Of a DNA stretch of 64,000 nucleotides, positions 17,100 to 27,392 are shown piece by piece. This DNA is from Propioniciclava sinopodophylli (GTDB lineage Bacteria; Actinomycetota; Actinomycetes; Propionibacteriales; Propionibacteriaceae). The notes below the pieces were generated by a model. That model had not been told where the DNA came from. It saw only the letters and a program-made list of their open reading frames with translations, and ran no database searches. The position numbers and the translations under genes were made by a program. The first letter of the stretch is position 1. Every line of letters begins with the position of its first letter. Location: NCBI RefSeq assembly GCF_004324755.1, contig NZ_SDMQ01000008.1, positions 1 through 64,000 of the forward strand, read 5' to 3'.

Positions 17100-20024
17100 G
17101 TGCTCCTCAGCCTCATCGCCCTGCACTTCGTGCTGGGAATGACGGCGCCCGTGTGGACACGTCTGCTGGGTCGCAACGCCTTCCTGGTGGTCGCCATCGC
17201 GCCCGCGATCGGGTTCGGCTGGCTGCTCACCCTGTCCCCGGCGGTCACCGGCGGCTCCGCGTTCGTCGAGTCCACGCGGTGGATCCCGGCGCTGTCGGTC
17301 TCGCTCACGTTCCACGTCGGCCTGCTGCAGTGGCTGCTGTCGCTGCTGGTCACCGGCATCGGCGCCATCGTGCTGTTCTACTGCCGCTGGTACTTCACGA
17401 ATCCGCCCTCACGCACGCTCGGCCTGCTGGTGGCCTTCGCGGGCGCCATGCTGGGCCTGGTGACCGCCGACGACCTCGTGCTGCTCTATGTGTTCTGGGA
17501 ACTGACGACGGTTTTCTCGTACCTGATGATCGGCCACGACTCGTCCCGCCGCGCCAACCGCGCCGCGGCCACGACGGCCCTGATCGTCACCACCACGGGC
17601 GGGCTGGCCATGCTCGTGGGCATCGTCACCTTCGGCGTCCTCACCGGCAGCTTCCGCCTGCAGGCGATCCTCGCCGCTGCGCCGGAGGGCATCGCCCCAA
17701 CGGCCGCAGCCCTCCTGATGCTCGTCGGCGCGCTCAGCAAGTCGGCGCTGGCCCCCTTCCACTTCTGGCTGCCGGGCGCGATGGCGGCGCCAACCCCGGT
17801 GTCGGCCTACCTCCACGCCGCGACGATGGTGAAGGCCGGCGTGTACCTCGTGGCGGCGCTGGCCCCGGTGTTCTCCAACGTCCCGTTGTGGCGCGAGGTG
17901 CTCACGATCCTCGGCGCCCTCACCATGATCCTTGGCGGCTGGCGCTCGCTGCGGCAGTCAGACCTCAAGCTGCTGCTGGCCTACGGCACCGTCAGCCAGC
18001 TCGGCTTCATCACCATGCTGGTCGGCCTCGGCACCAAGGCCGCCGGGCAGGCCGGCTTGGCGATGCTGCTGGCCCACGGGCTGTTCAAGGCCACACTGTT
18101 CCTCACCGTCGGCGTCATCGACCACGCCACCGGCACCCGCGACATCACCAAGTTGACCGGGCTCGGGCGCCGCATGCCCGTGCTCGCCGTCGCGGCAGGG
18201 CTCGCGGCCGCCTCGATGGCCGGCCTGCCGCCCCTGTTCGGCTTCGTGGCGAAGGAGGCGGCGCTCGACGCGCTGGTCAAGATCGGCTCGGGCGGCGACG
18301 GCACCGGCGTGCTGCCGGCGCCGGCCTTCCTGCTCGTCGGGGCGGTCGTGGCCGGCTCGATGCTGACGGCCGCCTACTCGCTCCGGTTCTGGTGGGGGGC
18401 CTTCGGCGCCCGCCGGCGTCCAGTCTCGGTCGAGGTGAAGCACGTGCCGGCCGCCGGCTTCATCGCGGGTCCGGTCGTGCTCGGCCTCGCCGGGCTCGTT
18501 CTCGGCTTCAGCGGCGGGCCGCTCACCGACCTGCTCGCCAGCTACACCCGCACCATGCCCGTCGGCTCGGAACCCCACAGCCTGGCGCTGTGGCACGGCT
18601 TCACCACGCCCCTGCTGCTCTCGGCCCTGGCGATCGGCGGCGGCGTGGTCCTGTTCTGGCAGCGCGACACGGTGGCGCGGGTTCAGGCGACCTTCCCGCA
18701 GGTGCCGGCCGCGAACGACTTCTACCGCTGGTCCATGCGCCTGCTCGACGTCGTCGCCGTCGAGGTGACCGCCCGCGTCCAGCGCGGTTCGCTGGCGTCC
18801 TACCTCTCCACGATCCTGACCGTGTTCGTGGTCGCGGTCGGCGGCACGCTCATGCTGATGCCAGTCTGGCCCCAGAACGCGGTCTGGTTCGACAACCCGG
18901 CCCAGGTGGCCGTCGGTCTGGTCACGGCGATCGCCGCCGCCAGCCTCATCGCCGTCCGTGGTCGCGTGCGCGCCATCATCACCGTCGGCGTCACGGGCTA
19001 CGGCACGGCCCTCCTGTTCCTCGTGCACGGCGCCCCTGACCTGGCCCTCACGCAGGTGCTCATCGAGACCGCCTCGCTGCTGGTGTTCCTGCTCGTGCTG
19101 CGGACGCTGCCGAAGTACTTCACCGACCGCCCGCTGCACAGCTCGCGGTGGGTCCGCATGCTGCTGGCCGTGGCGGTCGGCGCCACCGTCAGCGCGTCCG
19201 TGCTGGTCGCCACGGCGTCCCGGACGGCGCAACGCGCCTCAGCCGGCCTCGAGACCGCGGCGTACGAGTTCGGCTATGGCAAGAACATCGTCAACGTCAT
19301 CCTCGTCGACACCCGCGCGTGGGACACGCTCGGCGAGATCTCGGTGCTGGTCGTGGCCGCCACCGGGGTGGCCAGCCTCATCTTCCTGCGCTCGCGCGTG
19401 CAGCAGCGGCGTACCCGCAAGATCGCGGCCAACACGAGCAGCGGCGCCTGGCTGCGCGCCAGCGGCACGCTCAACCCGGCCGCGCGGTCGCTGGTCTTCG
19501 AGGTCACCACGCGCCTGCTGTTCGGCATCATGATCATGGTTTCGATCTACCTGCTCATCGCCGGGCACAACCACCCCGGCGGCGGCTTCGCCGGTGGCTT
19601 GGTCGCCGGGCTGGCGCTGGTCGTCCGCTACCTGGCCGCCGGCGGCCGCGAGCTGGAGGAGGCCGCCCCGGTCGACGCCGGACGCGTGCTGGGCATCGGC
19701 CTGTTCATCGCGGTCGGCAGCGCGCTGGTGCCATGGGCGTTCGGCGGGCGCATCTTCCAGAGCTACGACATCCACCTCACCATCCCCGGGCTGGACGCCA
19801 TCACCACCCCGTGGGGCGTCGTCAACGCGTTCGGTGACCTGCACCTGGTCAGCTCGACCGTCTTCGACATCGGCGTTTATCTCGTCGTGCTCGGCATGAT
19901 GCTCGACCTCGTCCGCAGCCTCGGCGCCGGCGTCGACACCCAGGCGGAGGAGGAGCGGACGCCGCTCCCGCGCCCGGAGTCCACCACCGCGCTGCCCGCC
20001 AGCGCCCGGGGGAGGAACTCGTGA
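17100..20024 (+). CDS. mrpA: Mrp antiporter subunit MrpA fused to MrpB
   Basis: 974 residues with more than twenty hydrophobic segments. The first 500 residues are the MrpA/NuoL-like antiporter core, with the essential Glu/Lys helices (VLLYVFWELTTVFSYL, GALSKSALAPFHFWLPGAM). A DUF4040 region follows (about 600-690, TVGVTGYGTALLFLVHGAPDLALTQVLIE). The last 160 residues are MrpB (TTRLLFGIMIMVSIYLLIAGHNHPGGGFAGGLVAGL). It is part of a multi-subunit Na+(K+)/H+ antiporter that lowers cytoplasmic Na+ and sets pH at alkaline or saline stress. The A-B fusion fits the missing separate mrpB. It is first of six overlapping genes. Confidence 0.93.
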   Translation: MLLSLIALHFVLGMTAPVWTRLLGRNAFLVVAIAPAIGFGWLLTLSPAVTGGSAFVESTRWIPALSVSLTFHVGLLQWLLSLLVTGIGAIVLFYCRWYFTNPPSRTLGLLVAFAGAMLGLVTADDLVLLYVFWELTTVFSYLMIGHDSSRRANRAAATTALIVTTTGGLAMLVGIVTFGVLTGSFRLQAILAAAPEGIAPTAAALLMLVGALSKSALAPFHFWLPGAMAAPTPVSAYLHAATMVKAGVYLVAALAPVFSNVPLWREVLTILGALTMILGGWRSLRQSDLKLLLAYGTVSQLGFITMLVGLGTKAAGQAGLAMLLAHGLFKATLFLTVGVIDHATGTRDITKLTGLGRRMPVLAVAAGLAAASMAGLPPLFGFVAKEAALDALVKIGSGGDGTGVLPAPAFLLVGAVVAGSMLTAAYSLRFWWGAFGARRRPVSVEVKHVPAAGFIAGPVVLGLAGLVLGFSGGPLTDLLASYTRTMPVGSEPHSLALWHGFTTPLLLSALAIGGGVVLFWQRDTVARVQATFPQVPAANDFYRWSMRLLDVVAVEVTARVQRGSLASYLSTILTVFVVAVGGTLMLMPVWPQNAVWFDNPAQVAVGLVTAIAAASLIAVRGRVRAIITVGVTGYGTALLFLVHGAPDLALTQVLIETASLLVFLLVLRTLPKYFTDRPLHSSRWVRMLLAVAVGATVSASVLVATASRTAQRASAGLETAAYEFGYGKNIVNVILVDTRAWDTLGEISVLVVAATGVASLIFLRSRVQQRRTRKIAANTSSGAWLRASGTLNPAARSLVFEVTTRLLFGIMIMVSIYLLIAGHNHPGGGFAGGLVAGLALVVRYLAAGGRELEEAAPVDAGRVLGIGLFIAVGSALVPWAFGGRIFQSYDIHLTIPGLDAITTPWGVVNAFGDLHLVSSTVFDIGVYLVVLGMMLDLVRSLGAGVDTQAEEERTPLPRPESTTALPASARGRNS

Positions 20025-20449
20025 CCGGCAACCTCACCTTGGCCATCGTCGCCGCCGTCCTCATCGCGGCCGGCGTCTACCTTCTCACCGAACGGTCGCT
20101 CACCCGCATCCTCGTCGGGGTGCTGGTGATGAGCAACGGCGTCAACATCCTGTTCCTCATTGCCTCCGGGCCCGCCGGGGCGCCGCCGCTGATCGGGATG
20201 TTCGCCGCCGAGGACATGGCAGACCCGCTCCCGCAGGCCATGGTTCTCACCGCGATCGTCATCACCATGGCCGTGTCGGCGTTCGTGGTGACGATGGCCT
20301 ACCGCAGCTTCCAGCTCAACGGCCACGACGAGGTCTCCGACGACATCGAGGACCGCCGCATCCGTGAGCTCGCCGAACGCGACGACGTCTCCGACAGCTT
20401 CGAGGACATCCGCTTCAGCGACACGGGCGAGGACCGGGTGAGCGAATGA
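20021..20449 (+). CDS. mrpC: Mrp antiporter subunit MrpC
   Basis: 142 residues. Three membrane segments in the NuoK-like arrangement (AIVAAVLIAAGVYLLTERSLTRILVGVLVMSNGVNILFL) are followed by an acidic cytoplasmic tail (DEVSDDIEDRRIRELAERDD), longer than in typical MrpC. GTG start overlapping the mrpA stop (GTGA). Confidence 0.92.
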   Translation: MTGNLTLAIVAAVLIAAGVYLLTERSLTRILVGVLVMSNGVNILFLIASGPAGAPPLIGMFAAEDMADPLPQAMVLTAIVITMAVSAFVVTMAYRSFQLNGHDEVSDDIEDRRIRELAERDDVSDSFEDIRFSDTGEDRVSE

Positions 20450-21975
20450 ACAACCTCCTCACCATCCCCGTCCTGCTGCCCATGCTGGGCGCGGCACTCA
20501 CGCTCATTCTCGGACGCCGCCCGCGCACGCAGCGCCTCGTGTCGATCCTCGTCCTTCTGGGCGTCGTCGCTGCCGCCGGCACGCTGGCGTGGCAGGCCGA
20601 CACCCAGGGCGTCCAGAGCCTGTGGGTGGGCGCGTGGCCCGAGGGCTTCGGCATCGCCCTGGTCGCCGACCGCCTCTCGGCGATCATGCTCACCGTCGCC
20701 GGGATCGTCACCCTCGCCGTCCTCGTGTTCTCCGCCGGGCAGGAGGAGGACGAGGTCCGCAAGGAGACGCCGGTCTCGATCTTCCACCCGACCTTCCTGC
20801 TCATGTGTGCCGGCGTCTCGAACGCCTTCCTCGCCGGCGACCTGTTCAACCTGTTCGTCGGCTTCGAGATCCTGCTGTTCGCCTCCTACGTGCTGCTCAC
20901 CATGGGCGGGACCGGTTCCCGTATCCGCGCCGGCTCGATCTACGTCGTCGTGAACCTGCTCAGCTCCAGCCTGTTCCTGATCGCGCTGGCCACCACGTAC
21001 GCGGCGGTCGGCACGGTCAATCTGGCCCAGATCGCCCAGCGGATCCCCGACCTGCCCGAAGGCACCCAGGGGATCATCCAGTACATGCTGCTGGTGGTCT
21101 TCGCCATCAAGGCGGCGGTGTTCCCGCTCTCGGCGTGGCTGCCCGACTCCTACCCGACGGCGCCCGCGCCGGTGACCGCAGTGTTCGCCGGCCTGCTCAC
21201 CAAGGTGGGCGTCTACGCCATCCTGCGTACCCAGACCCTGCTGTTCCCGCACAGGCCGCTCACCGAGCTCCTGCTCGTCATCGCGCTGCTCACGATGGTG
21301 GTCGGCATCCTCGGCGCCATCGCGCAGGCCGACGTCAAGCGACTCCTGTCCTTCTCCCTGGTCAGCCACATCGGCTACATGGTGATGGGCATCGCGCTGG
21401 CCAGCATCCAAGGCCTCACCGGCACCATCTACTACACCGCCCACCACATCACCATCCAGGCGACGCTGTTCCTCGTCGCGGGGCTGATGCAACGGGTGGG
21501 CGGCAGCAGCAACATCGACCGCTTGAGCGGACTGATGACCACCTCGCCGCTGCTGGCCACGCTCTTCATCATCCCCGGCATGAACCTGGCGGGCATCCCG
21601 CCGTTCTCCGGGTTCATCGGCAAGCTCGGCCTGCTGAACGCCGGCGTCGCCGCCGACACGCCGCTGGCGTGGACTCTGGTCGGCGCGAGCGTCGTGACCA
21701 GTCTGCTGACGCTGTACTCCATCGCCAAGGTCTGGAACCGGGCGTTCTGGGGCACCCCGGTCTCGTTCACGACCGAGGACGAGGAGGGCGAGGACGAGGT
21801 GCACCCGGGGCGTCCGATGCCCGCGGTGATGGTCCTCTCCACCTGCGCCCTGATCGCGTTCAGCCTGCTGCTGACGCTCGCAGCCGGTCCGTTCTACGCC
21901 TACGCCGAGAACGCGGCCGAGGCGCTGCTGGACGGCGCCTACGGGCTGGCCGTTCTGGGGGAGGTGGTGCCATGA
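20446..21975 (+). CDS. mrpD: Mrp antiporter subunit MrpD
   Basis: 509 residues, NuoN/NuoM-like, with about 14 membrane segments and the conserved charged helices (DLFNLFVGFEILLFASYVLL, FAIKAAVFPLSAWLPDSYPTAP, ADVKRLLSFSLVSHIGYM). It is the second proton/cation channel subunit of the Mrp complex. The start codon overlaps the mrpC stop (ATGA). Confidence 0.94.
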   Translation: MNNLLTIPVLLPMLGAALTLILGRRPRTQRLVSILVLLGVVAAAGTLAWQADTQGVQSLWVGAWPEGFGIALVADRLSAIMLTVAGIVTLAVLVFSAGQEEDEVRKETPVSIFHPTFLLMCAGVSNAFLAGDLFNLFVGFEILLFASYVLLTMGGTGSRIRAGSIYVVVNLLSSSLFLIALATTYAAVGTVNLAQIAQRIPDLPEGTQGIIQYMLLVVFAIKAAVFPLSAWLPDSYPTAPAPVTAVFAGLLTKVGVYAILRTQTLLFPHRPLTELLLVIALLTMVVGILGAIAQADVKRLLSFSLVSHIGYMVMGIALASIQGLTGTIYYTAHHITIQATLFLVAGLMQRVGGSSNIDRLSGLMTTSPLLATLFIIPGMNLAGIPPFSGFIGKLGLLNAGVAADTPLAWTLVGASVVTSLLTLYSIAKVWNRAFWGTPVSFTTEDEEGEDEVHPGRPMPAVMVLSTCALIAFSLLLTLAAGPFYAYAENAAEALLDGAYGLAVLGEVVP

Positions 21976-22553
21976 CCGAGCCCGAGCCGGTCCGCGCGCG
22001 CAGGTTCCGCTGGCAACCCCGCCAGATCGCGGTGCTCGCCCTCGTCTGGCTGGTCCTGGTCGGCGAGGTCAACCTCGTCACCGTGGTGGGCGGCATCGCG
22101 CTGGGGGTGTTGGTCACCGTCGTGTTCCCCCTGCCCCCGATCGGGTGGCCCGGCCGCCCGCGGGTGTGGGGCACCCTGCGCCTGCTGTTCCATCTGGTCA
22201 AGGACCTCGCGGTGGCGTCCGTGCGCCTGGCGATCTTTGCGTTCGGCCGCAGCATCCCGACGCCGGGCATCGTCCGCATTGACCTGCGCTCGGACGTCGA
22301 CCTCTACCAGGTCAACACGGCCGAACTGGTCTCGGTCGTCCCCGGCACCATCGTCGTGGACGCCCGCCGCCGCAGCCGCACGTTGTACCTGCACGTCTTC
22401 GACCTGCCCGACACGGACCTCCGCGACCAGGTCGTCCACGACACGCTCGCGCTCGAGAGCCGTGTCGTGCACGCGCTCGGCTCTCGGGCCGAGATGGACG
22501 CCCTCGACCACCCCCAGGACCGCGACGACCCCGAGTTCAAGGAGGTGACATGA
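21972..22553 (+). CDS. mrpE: Mrp antiporter subunit MrpE
   Basis: 193 residues. An N-terminal basic segment, two to three membrane helices (IAVLALVWLVLVGEVNLVTVVGGIALGVLVTVVFPLP) and a soluble C-terminal domain (IDLRSDVDLYQVNTAELVSVVPGTIVVD, LHVFDLPD), as in MrpE/MnhE. The ATG at 21972 overlaps the mrpD stop. Confidence 0.92.
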   Translation: MTEPEPVRARRFRWQPRQIAVLALVWLVLVGEVNLVTVVGGIALGVLVTVVFPLPPIGWPGRPRVWGTLRLLFHLVKDLAVASVRLAIFAFGRSIPTPGIVRIDLRSDVDLYQVNTAELVSVVPGTIVVDARRRSRTLYLHVFDLPDTDLRDQVVHDTLALESRVVHALGSRAEMDALDHPQDRDDPEFKEVT

Positions 22554-22960
22554 CCCTCGTCACCCAGGTGCTGATCGGTGCCACCGTCGTCGTCCTGGTC
22601 GTGTCCGCCCTGTTCGCCCTGTACCGGCTCGCCAAGGGCCCCACCGGCCTGGACCGCGGCGTCGCCTCCGACGTGATCATCGCGGTGCTGATCGCGGGCA
22701 TCGCCACGCACGCCATCGCGGCGCGAATGTCGGTGGGGCTCATCGTCATCCTCATCCTGTCGCTGATCGGCTTCACCAGCGCCGTCGGCCTGGCCCGGCT
22801 GATCACGGGCACCTCGGCGCGCGAGCGCCGGTTCCTGGAGGCGGAGGCGCGGGCCGCCAACATCTCCCGCGAGCGCGCCGAGCGGGAGCGGCTGCAGCGC
22901 GAGCGGCTCGAGCGGGAGCGCGCCGAGCGTGAGTTGAACGAGATGGAGGGGGAGGCATGA
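22550..22960 (+). CDS. mrpF: Mrp antiporter subunit MrpF with charged C-terminal extension
   Basis: 136 residues. Three membrane helices (about 1-85) match MrpF, including GPTGLDRGVASDVI. The last 45 residues form a strongly charged Arg/Glu helix with REREREL-like repeats (RERAERERLQRERLERERA), likely a cytoplasmic single helix or coiled coil. Such an extension is not part of the standard MrpF. It starts with ATGA overlap. Confidence 0.9.
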   Translation: MTLVTQVLIGATVVVLVVSALFALYRLAKGPTGLDRGVASDVIIAVLIAGIATHAIAARMSVGLIVILILSLIGFTSAVGLARLITGTSARERRFLEAEARAANISRERAERERLQRERLERERAERELNEMEGEA

Positions 22961-23358
22961 CCGAGTTCCTCGACCTGCTGGGCGCCCTGCTGGTGTTCGC
23001 GGGCTCGATCTTCTGCCTGGCCGCCGCCGTGGGCATCGTCCGCTTCCCCGACGTCCTCACCCGCCTGCACGCGGCCACCAAGCCGCAGGTGTTCGGGCTG
23101 CTGCTCATCCTCTCCGGCGTGGCGCTGACGCTGCGCACCTGGCACGTTGTGGTGCTGGCCGTGTTCACCGTCGGCCTGCAGATCCTGACGGCCCCCGTGT
23201 CGGGCCACATGATGGCGCGGACGGCGTACCGCACCGACCAATGGGACGACCAGCACGCCTCGATCGACGAGTTGGCCGACGACCTGGAGGCCGCGGGCTT
23301 CCGCAACACCACCGACGACGACGGCGGGCTCGTGGCGGGGCGGGATCACCTCGTCTGA
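22957..23358 (+). CDS. mrpG: Mrp antiporter subunit MrpG
   Basis: 133 residues with three membrane helices and the MrpG/MnhG signature VGIVRFPDVLTRLHAATKPQVFGLLL, ending in an acidic soluble tail. Last gene of the operon, overlapping mrpF by ATGA. Confidence 0.93.
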   Translation: MTEFLDLLGALLVFAGSIFCLAAAVGIVRFPDVLTRLHAATKPQVFGLLLILSGVALTLRTWHVVVLAVFTVGLQILTAPVSGHMMARTAYRTDQWDDQHASIDELADDLEAAGFRNTTDDDGGLVAGRDHLV

Positions 23359-23364
23359 CTCGTT

Positions 23365-23370
23365 TACCAT
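23365..23370 (+). promoter_or_regulatory. Possible -10 box of the radical SAM gene
   Basis: TACCAT, 9 nt before the ATG. A GGGGGA stretch in between could also serve as a weak Shine-Dalgarno. Confidence 0.4.
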
Positions 23371-23379
23371 GGGGGACCT

Positions 23380-25326
<1,947 letters not shown>

Positions 25327-25358
25327 CCGCGGGCCCGCGCCTGCTGCAGACTGGGGGT

Positions 25359-26231
25359 ATGGCAGCCAAGGATCTGTGGAGCACCGACCCCCGCGACGCC
25401 CTGCGCGTCGGACCCGACTTCGACCTCGCCTCGTTCGACCGCAACGGCCAGCCCGGCTGGGACGGGGACAAGGATGACGGACAGGCGTACCTTCCCGAGC
25501 GCGGCGAGGAGATGTCCGAGCTGCAGGAGCGGCTGTTCGCGGAGGGCCGTGAGGGCGGGAAGCGCTCGGTGCTTCTCGTTTTGCAGGGCCTGGACACAGC
25601 GGGCAAGGGCGGCATCGTCCGGCACGTGGTGGGCATGGTCGACCCCCAGGGCGTGGCGCTGGCCTCCTTCGGCGTGCCGACCGAGGAGGAGCGCTCCCAC
25701 CACTACCTGTGGCGCATCGAGAAGGAGCTGCCCCCGCCCGGGCGCATCGGCGTCTTCGACCGCAGCCACTATGAGGACGTGCTCGTGGTGCGCGTGGACG
25801 AACTGGTGCCCGAGGACGTCTGGCGCGCCCGCTACGACGAGATCAACGCCTGGGAGAAGGAGCTGGTCGAGGGGGGTACGACGATCATCAAGGTCGCCCT
25901 CATGGTGTCCTATGCAGAGCAGGGCGAGCGCCTCATGGAGCGACTGGAGCGCCCCGACAAGCACTGGAAGTTCAACCCCGGCGACCTGGACACCCGCAGC
26001 AAGTGGCCGGCCTTCCAGGAGGCGTACGCCGACGTGTTCCGGCTCACCTCGACCGAGGACGCGCCGTGGTACGTGGTCCCAGCCGACAAGAAGTGGTACT
26101 CCCGGCTCGCGATCACCGAGATCCTCACCCGGACGCTCGAGGAACTCGACCCGCAGTGGCCGGTCGCCGACTTCGACGTCGAGGAGATGAAGAAGGCCCT
26201 GGTGGCCACCGGCGAGGACGCCCCCGCCTGA
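25359..26231 (+). CDS. PPK2-family polyphosphate kinase
   Basis: 290 residues. Walker A is GLDTAGKGG (77-85) and Walker B is FDRSHYED (133-140), with the lid region between (GVPTEEERSHHYLWRIEKELPPPG). These proteins transfer phosphate between polyphosphate and AMP, ADP or GDP. The one-domain length and the N-terminal DLWSTDPRDALRVGPDFDLASFD fit the polyphosphate:nucleotide phosphotransferase subfamily, but the preferred nucleotide cannot be read from sequence. It starts at ATG 25359 after a GGGGG stretch, with CAGACT 6 nt upstream as a weak -10. It is convergent with mdh. Confidence 0.9.
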   Translation: MAAKDLWSTDPRDALRVGPDFDLASFDRNGQPGWDGDKDDGQAYLPERGEEMSELQERLFAEGREGGKRSVLLVLQGLDTAGKGGIVRHVVGMVDPQGVALASFGVPTEEERSHHYLWRIEKELPPPGRIGVFDRSHYEDVLVVRVDELVPEDVWRARYDEINAWEKELVEGGTTIIKVALMVSYAEQGERLMERLERPDKHWKFNPGDLDTRSKWPAFQEAYADVFRLTSTEDAPWYVVPADKKWYSRLAITEILTRTLEELDPQWPVADFDVEEMKKALVATGEDAPA

Positions 26232-26249
26232 GTCCGCCCGCACAACGCA

Positions 26250-26280
26250 CTGTGGCGCGCCCCGGCGGGGCGCGCCACAG
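26250..26280. terminator. Bidirectional terminator between ppk2 and mdh
   Basis: CTGTGGCGCGCCCC and its exact reverse complement form a perfect 14-bp stem with a GGC loop between two convergent genes. No T-run is present. Confidence 0.8.
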
Positions 26281-26294
26281 GTGGTTCAGGGGGC

Positions 26295-27284
26295 TCAGAT
26301 GAGGCCGAGCTCCTTGACAGCGGCCTGCTCCTCGGCCAGCTCGGCGACGGAGGCGTCGATCTTGGCGCGGGAGAAGTCGTTGACCTCGAGGCCCTGGACG
26401 ATCTCGTACTTCCCGTCCTTCACGGTGCACGGGAACGAGGAGATCAGGCCCTCCTGGACGCCGTAGGAGCCGTCCGACGGCACGGCCATGGAGACCCAGT
26501 CGCCGTCCGGAGTGCCGAGCGCCCAGTCGCGCATGTGCTCGATGGTCGCGTTCGCGGCCGAGGCGGCCGAGGACGAGCCGCGGGCGGCGATGATGGCGGC
26601 GCCACGCTTGGCGACGGTCGGGATGAAGTCGTTCTCCAGCCAGTTGTGGTCGTCCACGAGCTCGGCGGCGGACTTGCCCCCCACCTCACAGTTGAACAGG
26701 TCGGGGTACTGCGTGGCGGAGTGGTTGCCCCAGATCGTCATCTTCTTGATCTCGGTCACGGGCACGTTCAGCTTCGCGGCGAGCTGGCTGATGGCGCGGT
26801 TGTGGTCGAGACGGGTGAGGGCGTTGAAGCGCTCGGCGGGGATGTCGGGGGCGTTGCTCATCGCGATGAGAGCGTTCGTGTTGGCCGGGTTGCCGGTGAC
26901 CAGAATCTTGACGTCGTCGGCGGCCACGTCGTTGAGGGCCTTGCCCTGAGCGGTGAAGATCGCGCCGTTGGCGCTCAGCAGGTCGCCGCGCTCCATGCCC
27001 GCGGTGCGGGGACGCGCGCCGACCAACATGGCCATGTTCACGCCGTCGAAGACCTTGGTCGGATCGTCGCCGATCTGGACGCCGGCCAGCGTCGGGAACG
27101 CGCAGTCATCCAGCTCCATGACGACGCCCTCGAGCGCCTTCAGGGCCGGGGTGATCTCCAGCAGGCGGAGCTCGATCGGGGTGTCGGGGCCCAGCAGCGC
27201 GCCGCTGGCGATGCGGAACAGCAGGCTGTAACCGATCTGGCCGGCGGCACCGGTGACGGCGACCTTGACGGGTGCATTGCTCAT
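26295..27284 (-). CDS. mdh: Malate dehydrogenase
   Basis: 329 residues. The NAD-binding loop TGAAGQIGY (11-19), the substrate Arg segment [14 protein letters not shown], the active-site pair Asp160 (LTRLDHNRA) and His188 ([12 protein letters not shown]) are all present. The sequence is of the cytosolic-type MDH seen in actinobacteria. It interconverts malate and oxaloacetate in the TCA cycle and, in propionate-forming relatives, in the reductive arm. GGAGG lies 5 nt before the ATG. It is divergent from the phosphatase fusion gene. Confidence 0.96.
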   Translation of the reverse strand: MSNAPVKVAVTGAAGQIGYSLLFRIASGALLGPDTPIELRLLEITPALKALEGVVMELDDCAFPTLAGVQIGDDPTKVFDGVNMAMLVGARPRTAGMERGDLLSANGAIFTAQGKALNDVAADDVKILVTGNPANTNALIAMSNAPDIPAERFNALTRLDHNRAISQLAAKLNVPVTEIKKMTIWGNHSATQYPDLFNCEVGGKSAAELVDDHNWLENDFIPTVAKRGAAIIAARGSSSAASAANATIEHMRDWALGTPDGDWVSMAVPSDGSYGVQEGLISSFPCTVKDGKYEIVQGLEVNDFSRAKIDASVAELAEEQAAVKELGLI

Positions 27285-27380
27285 GATTCCTCCACTTTGA
27301 AGACGGCTTCGGGGCAGTCCCTGTGCACCTCCGAACCTAGCACCAGCGCCCGCCCGGCTTCACCTTCGCGTGGGCGCTAA

Positions 27381-27386
27381 TAGGGT
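27381..27386 (+). promoter_or_regulatory. -10 box of the phosphatase fusion gene
   Basis: TAGGGT, 6 nt before the ATG, no Shine-Dalgarno: leaderless. Confidence 0.55.
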
Positions 27387-27392
27387 GGCTGC

